From Chloroflexota bacterium (lineage in GTDB: Bacteria > Chloroflexota > Anaerolineae > Anaerolineales > DRMV01), in assembly GCA_013153375.1 (NCBI GenBank), contig JAADEN010000003.1:1-9844 (forward strand): a stretch of 9,844 nucleotides of DNA, written 5' to 3'. This document shows, one piece after another, positions 1 to 6,484 of the stretch. Below the pieces are notes generated by a model that did not search any database, had not been told where the DNA came from, and saw only the letters and a list, made by a program, of their open reading frames with translations. The position numbers and the translations under genes were made by a program. The number at the start of each line of letters is the position of its first letter. The first letter of the stretch is position 1.

Positions 1-219
1 ACCCTGATAGGCCAGCGCGATGAGGGTGCGGTACGCGTCCTTGAAGTCCGCGCGCAGGCGGTCGGGCGCGGTGTCGGTGTAGCGCACCGGCGCGAGCACC
101 CAGGCGATGAACAGGCCCAGGCCAAAGCCCAAAAGCAGGCCGGTGAGCAGATAGCCGTGGCCCCGCCGCGGGGGACGCTCGCGCCGCGGCCGGCGTGCAG
201 GCGTGCGGTGCAAGGTCAT
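1..219 (-). CDS. Small single-pass membrane protein of the PVRY family, 3' end cut by the window edge
   Basis: Reading the minus strand from the ATG at 219-217 gives 73 codons without a stop up to the window edge, so the C-terminus is missing. The first 22 residues are rich in Arg and Pro (a cytoplasmic, positive-inside tail). A hydrophobic helix follows at about residues 23-42, then the motif WVLAPVRYTDTAPDRLR at about 40-56, followed by the start of a helical domain. The motif matches the gene immediately upstream (216-575) and the N-terminal part of the gene at 5386-6411, so this is one of three paralogues. Its ATG overlaps the TGA of the upstream gene in an ATGA arrangement, which indicates one operon and translational coupling. 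No separate ribosome binding site is obvious. The likely location is the cytoplasmic membrane with the conserved domain outside. Function is unknown. Confidence 0.75.
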   Translation of the reverse strand, partial: MTLHRTPARRPRRERPPRRGHGYLLTGLLLGFGLGLFIAWVLAPVRYTDTAPDRLRADFKDAYRTLIALAYQG

Positions 220-575
220 GGCGCGGCCTCCGTCGCCGCGCCGCGCAGGGCTTGCAGCAGGTTGCGCATGCGGTGCAAGTCCGCGGGGCCGTAGCCCACC
301 TGGGCCGCGTAGCGCAAGGCTTGCTCCACCTGGGCCACCGGATCGCCGCCCAGCAAGGCCAGGTAGCGGCGGGCCATGTCCAGGTCGCCGGTGGCCTCCC
401 AGGCCTCGGCCACCATGAGCACGAAGTCGGCCTTGTAGTCCTGGCGCAGCGTGTCGGGGCTGGTGTCAATGTAGCGCACGGGGCGCACCACCCAGCCGTA
501 GTAGAGCCCCGCGGCCAAACCGATCAGAATGCTCAAGACGAAGAACAGCCAGCGCCGACGCCGGTGAGGATCCAT
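216..575 (-). CDS. Small single-pass membrane protein of the PVRY family (119 aa), function unknown
   Basis: A complete gene of 119 residues. The ATG at 575 was chosen because GAGGTG lies about 7 nt upstream. The open frame extends further upstream, but that part overlaps the radical SAM gene. Residues 4-8 (HRRRR) are a positive-inside tail and about 9-29 form one membrane helix. Next come the motif WVVRPVRYIDTSPDTLR at 28-44 and an amphipathic helical domain (DLDMARRYLALLGG, then a stretch ending in PADLHRMRNLLQAL) that looks like a short helix-turn-helix repeat outside the membrane. The same layout recurs in the neighbour at 1-219 and in the protein at 5386-6411. It overlaps the downstream gene by ATGA and lies 70 nt after the radical SAM gene, with a possible extended -10 promoter in that gap. 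No enzymatic motif is visible. A scaffold or protein-protein interaction role is only a guess. Confidence 0.8.
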   Translation of the reverse strand: MDPHRRRRWLFFVLSILIGLAAGLYYGWVVRPVRYIDTSPDTLRQDYKADFVLMVAEAWEATGDLDMARRYLALLGGDPVAQVEQALRYAAQVGYGPADLHRMRNLLQALRGAATEAAP

Positions 576-593
576 GCACACACCTCGCAACAT

Positions 594-624
594 CGCGGCT
601 TCCCGCCGCGCGGGGATTGTAACA
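594..624 (-). promoter_or_regulatory. Possible extended -10 promoter and short hairpin ahead of the 216-575 gene
   Basis: The minus strand reads TGTTACAAT at 624-616, an extended -10 element (TG-N-TACAAT). No convincing -35 lies 16-18 nt further upstream. A transcript would begin near 609, leaving a leader of about 34 nt before the ATG at 575. A 6 bp hairpin (CGCGGC/GCCGCG, 594-610) sits at the very start of that leader and has no U-tract, so it is not a convincing terminator for the radical SAM gene. Transcription by read-through from 2592 is equally possible. Confidence 0.35.
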
Positions 625-645
625 CGAGTTGACAGGGCCGGGATT

Positions 646-2592
646 TCAGTCGCTGCTCGCCACGACCTGCTGCAAGGGCAGATACACGCCTTTGAAACGC
701 CGCGGCGGGCGCTTGACCTCGGGGCACTTCCACACATCGCCCGGATGCCGGTAGCGCAGTTCCGCGAAGGTGGGCAGAATGCCGCACGCGAAGCAGCGGT
801 TCCGGCAATCGATGCGGGTCTTGCGTTGCTGGCTCCACAGGTAGTCCTGGGCCAGATACTGCTTGGTCACCGCGATGCTGATGTGATCCCACGGGAAGGG
901 CTCGTCGATGGGGCGCTCCCGATGCACATAGAAGGCCGGGTCCAGCCCCTCCTCCGCGAAGGCCTCCAGCCACGCGTCGTAGGCCAGGTGATCGTTCCAG
1001 GCGTCGAACTTGGCGCCTTTCTGCCAGGCGCGGTAGATGACCCGCGCCAGGCGGCGGTCGCCCCGGGTGAGCCAGGCCTCGAGCATGGTCTCCCGGGGGT
1101 CGTTGAGGTTGAGTTTCAGCCCCCGGCCGCGGGCCTCGCGGCGCAGCAGGTCCTGCTTGGCCTGGATGGTGGCGACCCGGTCCGCGGGCACCCACTGGAA
1201 GGGCGTGTGGGGCTTGGGCACGAAAGTGCTCACGCCCAGGTGCACCTTGGCCCGGCCGCCCAAGATGCGGCGGCCTTCCCGCAGCACGGCCTTGCCCAGT
1301 TCCGCGATGGCCCGCACATCGTCCAGGGTCTCGGAAGGGTGGCCGATCATGAAGTACAGTTTGATGGTGGGCCAGCCCCGCCGGTAGATCTCCCGCACCG
1401 TTTCCATGAGTTGCGCGCTGCTCACGGGCTTGTTGATGATCTCGCGCATGCGCTCCGTCGCGGCTTCGGGGGCCAGGGTGAAGCCCCGCCGCCGGGTCGG
1501 GCCCAGGGCCTCCATGAGTTCCACCGAAAAGGTCTCGATGCGCAGCGAAGGCAGGGAGATGGCGATGCGCTTGTGGCCGAAGCGTTCCACCACGGCCCGC
1601 ACCAGGGGCAGGATGTGGGTGTAGTCGGACGAGGAGAGGGAGAGCAGGCCCACCTCGTCGAAGCCCGTGGCCGCCAGGCCCTCCTCGATGGCCGCCAGGA
1701 TCTCGTCCACCGAACGCTCGCGCACGGGGCGGGTGACCATGCCCGCGTGGCAAAAGCGGCAGCCCCGGGTGCAGCCCCGGGTGATCTCGATGGGCAGGCG
1801 CTGGTGCACGGTCGCGATGTAGGGCACCACGAAGCGGGTGGGCGGCGGCGGCAGTTTGGGCACGATGCGCTTGACCACGGGCAAAGGCGCGTCGTCCACC
1901 ACCGTGCGGATGCCCGCGAACACGCCCTGAGCGTCGTAAGTGGGCTCGTAGAACGCGGGCACATACACGCCCCACAGGCGAGAGAGGCGGTGAAGCAGTT
2001 CCTCCCGGGACGCGCCCTCGGCCTTCCAGGTCTTGTACACATCCAGGATCTCGTGGATGACCTCCTCGCCCTCGCCGATGACGAACGCGTCGATGAAGGG
2101 GGCCATGGGCTCGGGGTTGAAGGTGGCGTGGCCGCCGGCGATGACCAGCGGATGGGCCGTGGTGCGCTCTGCGCTCCAGATGGGCACGCCGCCCAGGTCG
2201 AGCAGGTTCAGCGCGTTGGTGAACAGGGACTCGTACGGCAGCGTGATGCCGACGATGTCGAACGCGGCCAGCGGATGGCGGCTCTCCAGGGAATACAACG
2301 GCAGCCCGGCCCGCCGCAGTTCGTCCTCCATGTCGGTCCAGGGGAGGAAGACCCGCTCGGCCAGCGCGTCCGCGCGGCGATTGATCTGGTCGTACAGGAT
2401 GGCCAGCGCCAGGTTGGACATGCCCAGGTCGTAAATGTCCGGGAACGCCAGCGCGACCCGCACGGCCACCTGATCCCAGTCCTTGACCACTTGATTGAGT
2501 TCGCCGCCCGTGTAGCGCGCCGGTTTGCTCACCCGCGGCAGCAAAAATTGCAGACGCTGGGTCACGCGCTCGGGGGTCCAAAGGGATTGCAT
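646..2592 (-). CDS. B12-binding-type radical SAM protein, TIGR03960-like (648 aa)
   Basis: The N-terminal region (about residues 44-176) has the fold signature of B12-binding radical SAM proteins: FPDIYDLGMSNLALAILYD, then GGHATFNPEP (153-162) and IGEGEE. There is no DxHxxG, so histidine-on cobalamin binding is not supported. The radical SAM core begins with CTRGCRFC, giving Cys274, Cys278 and Cys281 in CX3CX2C spacing to hold a 4Fe-4S cluster. SLPSLRIE, TLAPEAATERMREIINKP and FMIGHPSET follow. A C-terminal cysteine group (Cys596, 600, 603 and 623) may bind a second cluster or metal. The layout fits the TIGR03960 family, whose substrate is not established to my knowledge. The ATG at 2592 follows GTGAAGG. 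The frame stays open for 24 codons upstream, but those cross the putative -10 at 2638-2633, so the shorter start is preferred. The usual partner, a DUF2344 (TIGR03936) protein, is neither fused nor adjacent downstream here. Confidence 0.88.
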   Translation of the reverse strand: MQSLWTPERVTQRLQFLLPRVSKPARYTGGELNQVVKDWDQVAVRVALAFPDIYDLGMSNLALAILYDQINRRADALAERVFLPWTDMEDELRRAGLPLYSLESRHPLAAFDIVGITLPYESLFTNALNLLDLGGVPIWSAERTTAHPLVIAGGHATFNPEPMAPFIDAFVIGEGEEVIHEILDVYKTWKAEGASREELLHRLSRLWGVYVPAFYEPTYDAQGVFAGIRTVVDDAPLPVVKRIVPKLPPPPTRFVVPYIATVHQRLPIEITRGCTRGCRFCHAGMVTRPVRERSVDEILAAIEEGLAATGFDEVGLLSLSSSDYTHILPLVRAVVERFGHKRIAISLPSLRIETFSVELMEALGPTRRRGFTLAPEAATERMREIINKPVSSAQLMETVREIYRRGWPTIKLYFMIGHPSETLDDVRAIAELGKAVLREGRRILGGRAKVHLGVSTFVPKPHTPFQWVPADRVATIQAKQDLLRREARGRGLKLNLNDPRETMLEAWLTRGDRRLARVIYRAWQKGAKFDAWNDHLAYDAWLEAFAEEGLDPAFYVHRERPIDEPFPWDHISIAVTKQYLAQDYLWSQQRKTRIDCRNRCFACGILPTFAELRYRHPGDVWKCPEVKRPPRRFKGVYLPLQQVVASSD

Positions 2593-2632
2593 CGCCTTCA
2601 CCCAAACCGAGAGATGCCTGCCAAGGGCCCTT

Positions 2633-2661
2633 ATTATACAAGACAACCCCCTTTCGCAAAC
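2633..2661 (-). promoter_or_regulatory. Putative promoter of the radical SAM gene
   Basis: The minus strand carries a perfect TATAAT at 2638-2633. The upstream -35 is weak: GTTTGC at 17 nt spacing, or TTTGCG at 16. Transcription would start near 2626, giving a leader of about 34 nt. The block is AT-rich compared with its surroundings, as expected of a promoter region. Confidence 0.5.
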
Positions 2662-2690
2662 CAAAAAGGCCCCAATCGTTTATATCTCTC

Positions 2691-2719
2691 TTGCATTCCC
2701 TTTATCACCCGCTTATAGA
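2691..2719 (+). promoter_or_regulatory. Putative sigma-70 type promoter for the 2774-3811 gene pair
   Basis: TTGCAT at 2691-2696 and TATAGA at 2714-2719 are separated by 17 nt. A transcript would start near 2726 and have a leader of about 48 nt ending in the AGGAGG at 2761-2766. It diverges from the radical SAM promoter, with roughly 50 bp between the two -10 elements and -35 regions. The same TTGCAT-N17 arrangement occurs at 6485-6513. Confidence 0.55.
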
Positions 2720-2773
2720 CGCGGCGCATTATAAAAACAACTTTGAACTCATCCCAACCGAGGAGGTATTCCC

Positions 2774-3283
2774 ATGCGCACATTCCGCATGATTCTCATT
2801 GCGGTGCTCGGTTTGTTGCTCGGGTATGTGGTCGGCAGTTTCTTCGCCTTCCAGCGGGGAACGCTGCTGATTCGCACCACCCCGGCCTCGCCCATCGTGG
2901 TGGGCGCGTTCTACGACCGCGAGGACCACGCGCTGGTGTATCTGGTCTCCAACCCCGGCGCGGTGCCGCTCAAGGTCGTGGGGCACTCGCTCATCTTCAC
3001 GCCCGGCGAGGAGAGCCAGGAGCCCGCGTACCGTCTGGTGGACATCCCTTCGGATGTGGACCTGCCGCCCTTCCAGGTGGTGCAGGTGGTGCTGGATCTG
3101 AAGGCCGGCTCGCAGGAACTGCTGCCCGGCGATGTGCTGGCGGTCACCCTGAACTACACGCATCCGTACTCGCCGGACCTGTACGCGGTGGCCCACACCA
3201 CGGTCATCACCGAGGATCTGCTCCAGCACACCGCGCCGGCGGCCATTCCCACCAGCACCCCGCAAGCCTCGCCAACCCCGTGA
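2774..3283 (+). CDS. Unrecognised membrane-anchored exported protein (169 aa)
   Basis: The ATG at 2774 follows a perfect AGGAGG at 2761-2766 with 7 nt spacing. Residues 5-26 (RMILIAVLGLLLGYVVGSFF) form one hydrophobic helix after a short Arg-containing N-terminus, acting as a signal anchor or uncleaved signal. I see no lipobox Cys. The remaining roughly 140 residues have no further membrane segment. They contain alternating hydrophobic stretches typical of a beta-sandwich (VVGAFYDR, HALVYLVSNPG, VVQVVLDLKAG, GDVLAVTLNYTHPY). The tail is rich in Pro, Thr and Ser (TSTPQASPTP), as in exposed linkers. This suggests a small extracytoplasmic beta domain, but I do not recognise a family. The next gene starts 18 nt after the stop and is almost certainly co-transcribed, so the two proteins may work together at the membrane. 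Confidence 0.8.
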   Translation: MRTFRMILIAVLGLLLGYVVGSFFAFQRGTLLIRTTPASPIVVGAFYDREDHALVYLVSNPGAVPLKVVGHSLIFTPGEESQEPAYRLVDIPSDVDLPPFQVVQVVLDLKAGSQELLPGDVLAVTLNYTHPYSPDLYAVAHTTVITEDLLQHTAPAAIPTSTPQASPTP

Positions 3284-3301
3284 CGCACAGGAGGAACGAC
3301 C

Positions 3302-3811
3302 ATGATTCGCAAGATTTGGTGGGTCATTCTGGCCCTGTTGGTGTTCATCTTGCTGCTCGTGTGGTGGCTGCCCTCCCTGCTGGTGGGCTTGCTGCCGCAT
3401 GAGGTGGCCTTCCTCGTGGGCCTGCTGGGCTTCTTCCTCCTGGGTCAGGCCTACATCTGGGAACTCGGCTGGACGGTCTGGCTCCTGCGCACCTGGCGCG
3501 CGGAGCAGATGGGCCAGGAGGAAGCCCAGGAACGCCTGGCCCAGCGGGTCGGCGTGCCCGGCACGGTATGGTTGGCCTTGTGGCAGGCCTGGCAAACCGC
3601 CATGGGGCCCCGCCGCGCCTTCTTCTACGGCCTGGTGGGCTTCACCGGCCTGCTGCTGCTGGTCTTCCACCTGGGGATGATCCCCTCGTCCCTGTTCCTG
3701 GCGGTGTGGACGGGCTTCTTCCTGGGCGCGGTGGTGGTGGCCTTCTTGACCTGGGCCCTGGAGGAGGCCGTCGCGGACCTGGCCGAGGAGACCCTGCTGG
3801 CCGGTCCGTGA
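3302..3811 (+). CDS. Unrecognised four-helix integral membrane protein (169 aa)
   Basis: The ATG at 3302 follows AGGAGG at 3289-3294 with 7 nt spacing, and the gene lies 18 nt after the preceding stop, so it is second in a two-gene operon. Hydrophobic helices are seen at about residues 5-31, 36-62, 106-125 and 130-152. Between helices 2 and 3 is a polar loop (about 63-104) containing RTWRAEQMGQEEAQERLAQR, with an amphipathic, possibly coiled, character. Its Arg content suggests the loop faces the cytoplasm. The C-terminus is acidic (LEEAVADLAEET). Trp content is high. I see no catalytic motif, transporter signature or cofactor site. It is followed closely by an intrinsic terminator. By chance it is the same length as its neighbour, but the two sequences are not related. 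Confidence 0.78.
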   Translation: MIRKIWWVILALLVFILLLVWWLPSLLVGLLPHEVAFLVGLLGFFLLGQAYIWELGWTVWLLRTWRAEQMGQEEAQERLAQRVGVPGTVWLALWQAWQTAMGPRRAFFYGLVGFTGLLLLVFHLGMIPSSLFLAVWTGFFLGAVVVAFLTWALEEAVADLAEETLLAGP

Positions 3812-3818
3812 CGGGGCC

Positions 3819-3856
3819 GATCGCGGTCAGGCCGGAGACGGCCCCCGCGATCTTTT
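3819..3856 (+). terminator. Rho-independent terminator after the 2774-3811 gene pair
   Basis: GATCGCGG (3819-3826) pairs with CCGCGATC (3845-3852). Inside it, GGCCG (3830-3834) pairs with CGGCC (3839-3843) around a GAGA loop. The stem is followed at once by TTTT (3853-3856). It begins 7 nt after the stop codon of the membrane protein gene. Confidence 0.75.
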
Positions 3857-3883
3857 GTGTGACCTTTGGGAGGATGGAGGATG

Positions 3884-3917
3884 GAGGCCCGGGCGACGGT
3901 TCGTTCGTCCGGGCCTC
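3884..3917 (-). terminator. Strong hairpin between convergent genes, possible terminator for the MFS gene
   Basis: GAGGCCCGGGCGA (3884-3896) pairs with TCGTCCGGGCCTC (3905-3917) over 13 positions with one G-U type pair and an 8 nt loop. On the minus strand it starts 6 nt after the transporter stop codon. There is no clear U-tract on either side, so it could be a non-canonical terminator or a 3' end stabiliser. A short direct repeat (AGGATGG twice) lies just left of it at 3871-3884. Confidence 0.45.
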
Positions 3918-3923
3918 GCGCTT

Positions 3924-5246
3924 TCACTGGCTCACCCAGCCGGCGGCCAGATCGTCGGCCTGCGCGGCCGCGATGCCCTTTTCCACATCCACTTTCGAGA
4001 GCATCCACGCGCCCGCGATGAAGAACACCACCAGGGCCAGGATGCTCAACCGGCTGTTGGAGAACTTGTCGCTGAGCACGCCGAACAGCAGCGGGCCCAT
4101 CAGCCCCGCGAACTTGGCGCTCACGCTGAAGAAGCCGAAGAACTCCGACGACTTGCTGCGCGGGGTCAGGCGGCTGAACAGGGAGCGGCTCAGGGCCTGA
4201 CTGCCGCCCTGGACCATAGCCACGGCCGCGCCCAACAGCCAGAAGTGCCAGCCCTGGCTCATGAAATAGCCGCCGATGGAGATCAGCACATACACCAGGA
4301 GGGCCAGGTAGATGCCCCGCTTGGTGCCGATGCGCTTGGCCAGGTAGCCGAACGCGATGGAGAAGGGGATGCCCACGAATTGCACCATGAGCAGGGTGCC
4401 GATGAGGTCGGTGTCGCCGATGCCGATCTCCGCGCCGTAGATGGTGGCCATCTTGATGATGGTGCTGATGCCGTCGTTGTACAGCCAAAACGCGATGAGG
4501 AACTTGAACAATTCCCGATAGCGGCGGATGTGCGCGAAAGTCTCGCCCAACTGGCGAAAGCCGGCCACCACGGGGTTCATCCCCGCCAGTTCGGGCCGCG
4601 CCACATGGGGCGGTTCGGGCACCCACTTCCACAAGGGGATGGTGAACAGGAACCACCACACGGCCACGGTGAGGAAGGAGAGCCGCGTCATCAACCCGGC
4701 CTGGCCCTCGGGAGCCAGCATGATCATGGCCAGGTTGACGGCCAAAAGCAGGCCGCCGCCCAGATACCCCGCCGCGTAGCCCCAGGTGGAGACCAGATCC
4801 ACCTCGTCTTCGGTGGTGATGTGGGGCAGCAGGGAGTCGTAGAACACATTGGCCCCTGCGAAACCCACATTGGCCAGGATGTAGAACAGCGAGGCTTTGA
4901 GCCAATCGCCGGTGTAAACGAAGTAGAGCAGCGCGGTGCCGAAGATGCCCAGCAGGGCGAACGCGGTCAGAAAACGCTTCTTGCCCCCGCGTTGGTCCGC
5001 GATGGCGCCCAGAATGGGGCTGAGCACGGCCACGATGAACAGCGCGATGAAGGCCGTGTAAGCCCAGTACGCGGTGGCCTTGGTTCCCGTCAGGCCGCCG
5101 CCGGTGGCGATCTTGTGGTAATACACGGGCAGAATGGCGGCCATCACCGTGGTGGCGAAGGCCGAATTGGCCCAATCGTACATGACCCAGCCGAAAATGG
5201 CCTTTTTCTTCTCGGCCGCGGTCCGAAACAGGGCTGGCAAGTTCAT
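3924..5246 (-). CDS. MFS transporter, UMF1 (Atg22-like) family (440 aa)
   Basis: A 440-residue protein with about 12 membrane helices, the usual MFS size. The UMF1 signature YDWANSAFATTV is at 23-34, where the first helix starts. The MFS loop 2-3 motif appears as GAIADQRGGKKR at 80-91. The second half carries FWLYNDGISTIIKMATIYG (253-271) and a highly conserved block from GGSQALSRSL (347-356) to FGFFSVSAKFAGLMGP, all typical of this family. The family name stands for unknown major facilitator; yeast Atg22 exports amino acids from the vacuole, but the bacterial substrates are not known to me. The ATG at 5246 was chosen because AGGAG lies 8 nt upstream. The frame extends 35 codons further, through a palindromic hairpin, and that extension is rejected. 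No clear promoter is visible upstream. Hairpins separate it from the gene at 5386-6411, so co-transcription is uncertain. Confidence 0.9.
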   Translation of the reverse strand: MNLPALFRTAAEKKKAIFGWVMYDWANSAFATTVMAAILPVYYHKIATGGGLTGTKATAYWAYTAFIALFIVAVLSPILGAIADQRGGKKRFLTAFALLGIFGTALLYFVYTGDWLKASLFYILANVGFAGANVFYDSLLPHITTEDEVDLVSTWGYAAGYLGGGLLLAVNLAMIMLAPEGQAGLMTRLSFLTVAVWWFLFTIPLWKWVPEPPHVARPELAGMNPVVAGFRQLGETFAHIRRYRELFKFLIAFWLYNDGISTIIKMATIYGAEIGIGDTDLIGTLLMVQFVGIPFSIAFGYLAKRIGTKRGIYLALLVYVLISIGGYFMSQGWHFWLLGAAVAMVQGGSQALSRSLFSRLTPRSKSSEFFGFFSVSAKFAGLMGPLLFGVLSDKFSNSRLSILALVVFFIAGAWMLSKVDVEKGIAAAQADDLAAGWVSQ

Positions 5247-5313
5247 GGGCGTTCTCCTGGCTTGGGCTATGTGCTTTAACACCCGCCGCGGGGAGGCGTT
5301 GCTCAGCACGCGA

Positions 5314-5343
5314 ACGGCCCGCGTCGCGCGCGACGCGGGCCGT
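5314..5343. repeat. Perfect 30 bp palindrome
   Basis: Each half is ACGGCCCGCGTCGCG on its own strand, so the 30 bp are a perfect inverted repeat with no central spacer. As RNA it would fold into a 13 bp stem with a 4 nt loop. It lies in the 139 bp gap between the gene at 5386-6411 and the MFS transporter gene. No U-tract follows on the minus strand (TCGCGTG). It may be a transcription barrier or a repeated extragenic element. Confidence 0.8.
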
Positions 5344-5354
5344 GAGGTCACAAG

Positions 5355-5385
5355 AAAAGGTCGCCGGTGAGGAGGGCGTCCTCAC
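5355..5385 (-). terminator. Hairpin directly after the stop codon at 5386, possible terminator
   Basis: On the minus strand GTGAGGA (5385-5379) pairs with TCCTCAC (5373-5367) around a 5 nt loop, directly abutting the TGA at 5388-5386. A TTTT run comes 8 nt after the stem (5358-5355). That spacing is long for an intrinsic terminator, so this is tentative. With the palindrome at 5314-5343 it makes two hairpins in tandem. Confidence 0.4.
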
Positions 5386-6411
5386 TCATGCAGACAGCCC
5401 TCCCTCCTCGTGGGCCGTCGAGCCGCCGTCGGTGGCCAGGCGCTGATACACCCGGAACTCCACCGTCAGCCGCTGGAAGTATTGCCCATCCGGGCCGGTG
5501 TCGAATTCGCACTCCACGATGTGGGCTTCCAGTTGCAACTTCTCGGTCTCCAGGATCAACTTCTGGCCCGGGCTCGCGACCATGACCGCGCCCTTGGCCT
5601 CCAGGCGCTGACGGGTTTCCTCGTCCTGATAGGCTTCGGGCGTGCACAGAATCGCGGTCTCGGTGCGGATGTCGGCCTTGTCGAACAGCCAGACCTCAAA
5701 GGCCTTCACATACTTGGGCTGCCCTTCGGTGGCCTCCGAAATGCTCAGGCCGGCCTCGCCCAAGAACTCGCCGCTGGCCGTGTCGATGGAGAAGGACTCG
5801 TCGAAGTAATCGTCGCCCAGCGTATAAGTCGTGCGGTAGGAGGAGATGGGCGCCGGCCCGCCCTCCGCGATGAGGGGCTGCACGGCCTCGCGCGCCGTCT
5901 GCCCCTGGCCTTTGCTGGCCATCTTCTTGCCCAGGAACAGAATCGCGCCCAGGGCCAGCAAGCCCACCAGGATGACCAGGCACAGGCCCAGCCAGCCGAA
6001 CGGCGATTTGGCCGCGGCCGCGCCCGTTTGGGTCGCGGACGCGCCTCCGCCCGCGGCCATCGGCGCGACCACCACGGCCTTGAAGCGAGCGATGTCCGCG
6101 GGGTTCAGATAGCCGGGGTCTTGTTCCACCTGCTGGAGCACCTTGTCCGCCTCGGGGCCCAAACCCTGATAGCGCACCCGGGCCAACTCCACATTGCCGT
6201 TGGCGGTGAAGGATTCGATGACCATGCGCAAGTAGTCGGCCCGCCAGGAGGGTTCCAAATGTTGCGGGGCCGCGTTGACCCACTTGACCGGTGCGATGCC
6301 CCAGCCGAGCACGAACCAGCCGAACAGCACGCCGATGACAAAAATGACCAACCAGGTCTTCCAGGGCAGGGATTTCATCATTTCTTTGACGCCTTCAAAT
6401 AGTGCGCCCAT
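5386..6411 (-). CDS. Two-helix membrane protein with an outer PVRY-family domain and a cytoplasmic C-terminal domain (341 aa)
   Basis: The ATG at 6411 follows GGGAGAG at about 6 nt. Residues 19-40 form helix 1 after a Lys-containing N-terminus. Residues 37-53 (WGIAPVKWVNAAPQHLE) and the following helical stretch to about 113 (GNVELARVRYQGLG, PADIARFKAVV) align with the two small proteins at the left edge. A low-complexity Gly/Ala/Thr linker (about 119-135) leads to helix 2 (about 140-161), which ends in GKKMASKG. By the positive-inside rule the PVRY domain is outside and the C-terminal 180 residues are inside. That domain is a mixed alpha/beta region with YTLGDDYFDESFSID, VWLFDKADIRTETAIL and LEAHIVECEFD. 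I do not recognise it as a known family. The gene lies downstream of leuS but has its own promoter. A role in membrane signalling or envelope organisation is only a guess. Confidence 0.85.
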   Translation of the reverse strand: MGALFEGVKEMMKSLPWKTWLVIFVIGVLFGWFVLGWGIAPVKWVNAAPQHLEPSWRADYLRMVIESFTANGNVELARVRYQGLGPEADKVLQQVEQDPGYLNPADIARFKAVVVAPMAAGGGASATQTGAAAAKSPFGWLGLCLVILVGLLALGAILFLGKKMASKGQGQTAREAVQPLIAEGGPAPISSYRTTYTLGDDYFDESFSIDTASGEFLGEAGLSISEATEGQPKYVKAFEVWLFDKADIRTETAILCTPEAYQDEETRQRLEAKGAVMVASPGQKLILETEKLQLEAHIVECEFDTGPDGQYFQRLTVEFRVYQRLATDGGSTAHEEGGLSA

Positions 6412-6434
6412 AGCCGCTCTCCCTAAGTGTGCAG

Positions 6435-6454
6435 AAGGCCCTCTTGGAGGCCTT
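6435..6454 (-). other. Hairpin in the 5' leader of the 5386-6411 gene
   Basis: AAGGCC (6435-6440) and GGCCTT (6449-6454) are inverted repeats around an 8 nt centre that can extend the stem with one bulge. It lies between the putative promoter (6485-6513) and the ribosome binding site, so it would be transcribed in the leader. No U-tract follows on the minus strand, so it may be a leader stem or a remnant of leuS 3' end processing. Confidence 0.4.
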
Positions 6455-6484
6455 GCGACCTGAAACCAAGCATAACTTGCCTAA

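Noticed and set aside
629..657. Perfect TTGACA on the plus strand at 629-634
   Set aside because: No -10 element occurs 16-18 nt downstream (GCTGCT is there), and it would only transcribe antisense to the radical SAM gene.
2593..2664. N-terminal extension of the radical SAM protein to an ATG at 2664
   Set aside because: The extension crosses a perfect TATAAT at 2638-2633 in an AT-rich intergenic block, and its residues do not look like the family N-terminus. The ATG at 2592 has a ribosome binding site.
574..2718. A 714-codon plus-strand frame and a 708-codon minus-strand frame over the radical SAM gene
   Set aside because: Both overlap the clearly conserved radical SAM gene and give low-complexity His/Gly/Arg-rich translations.
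3625..5385. Long minus-strand and plus-strand frames (586 and 474 codons) over the MFS gene
   Set aside because: They are shadows of the transporter gene, whose product shows the UMF1 motifs and 12 helices.
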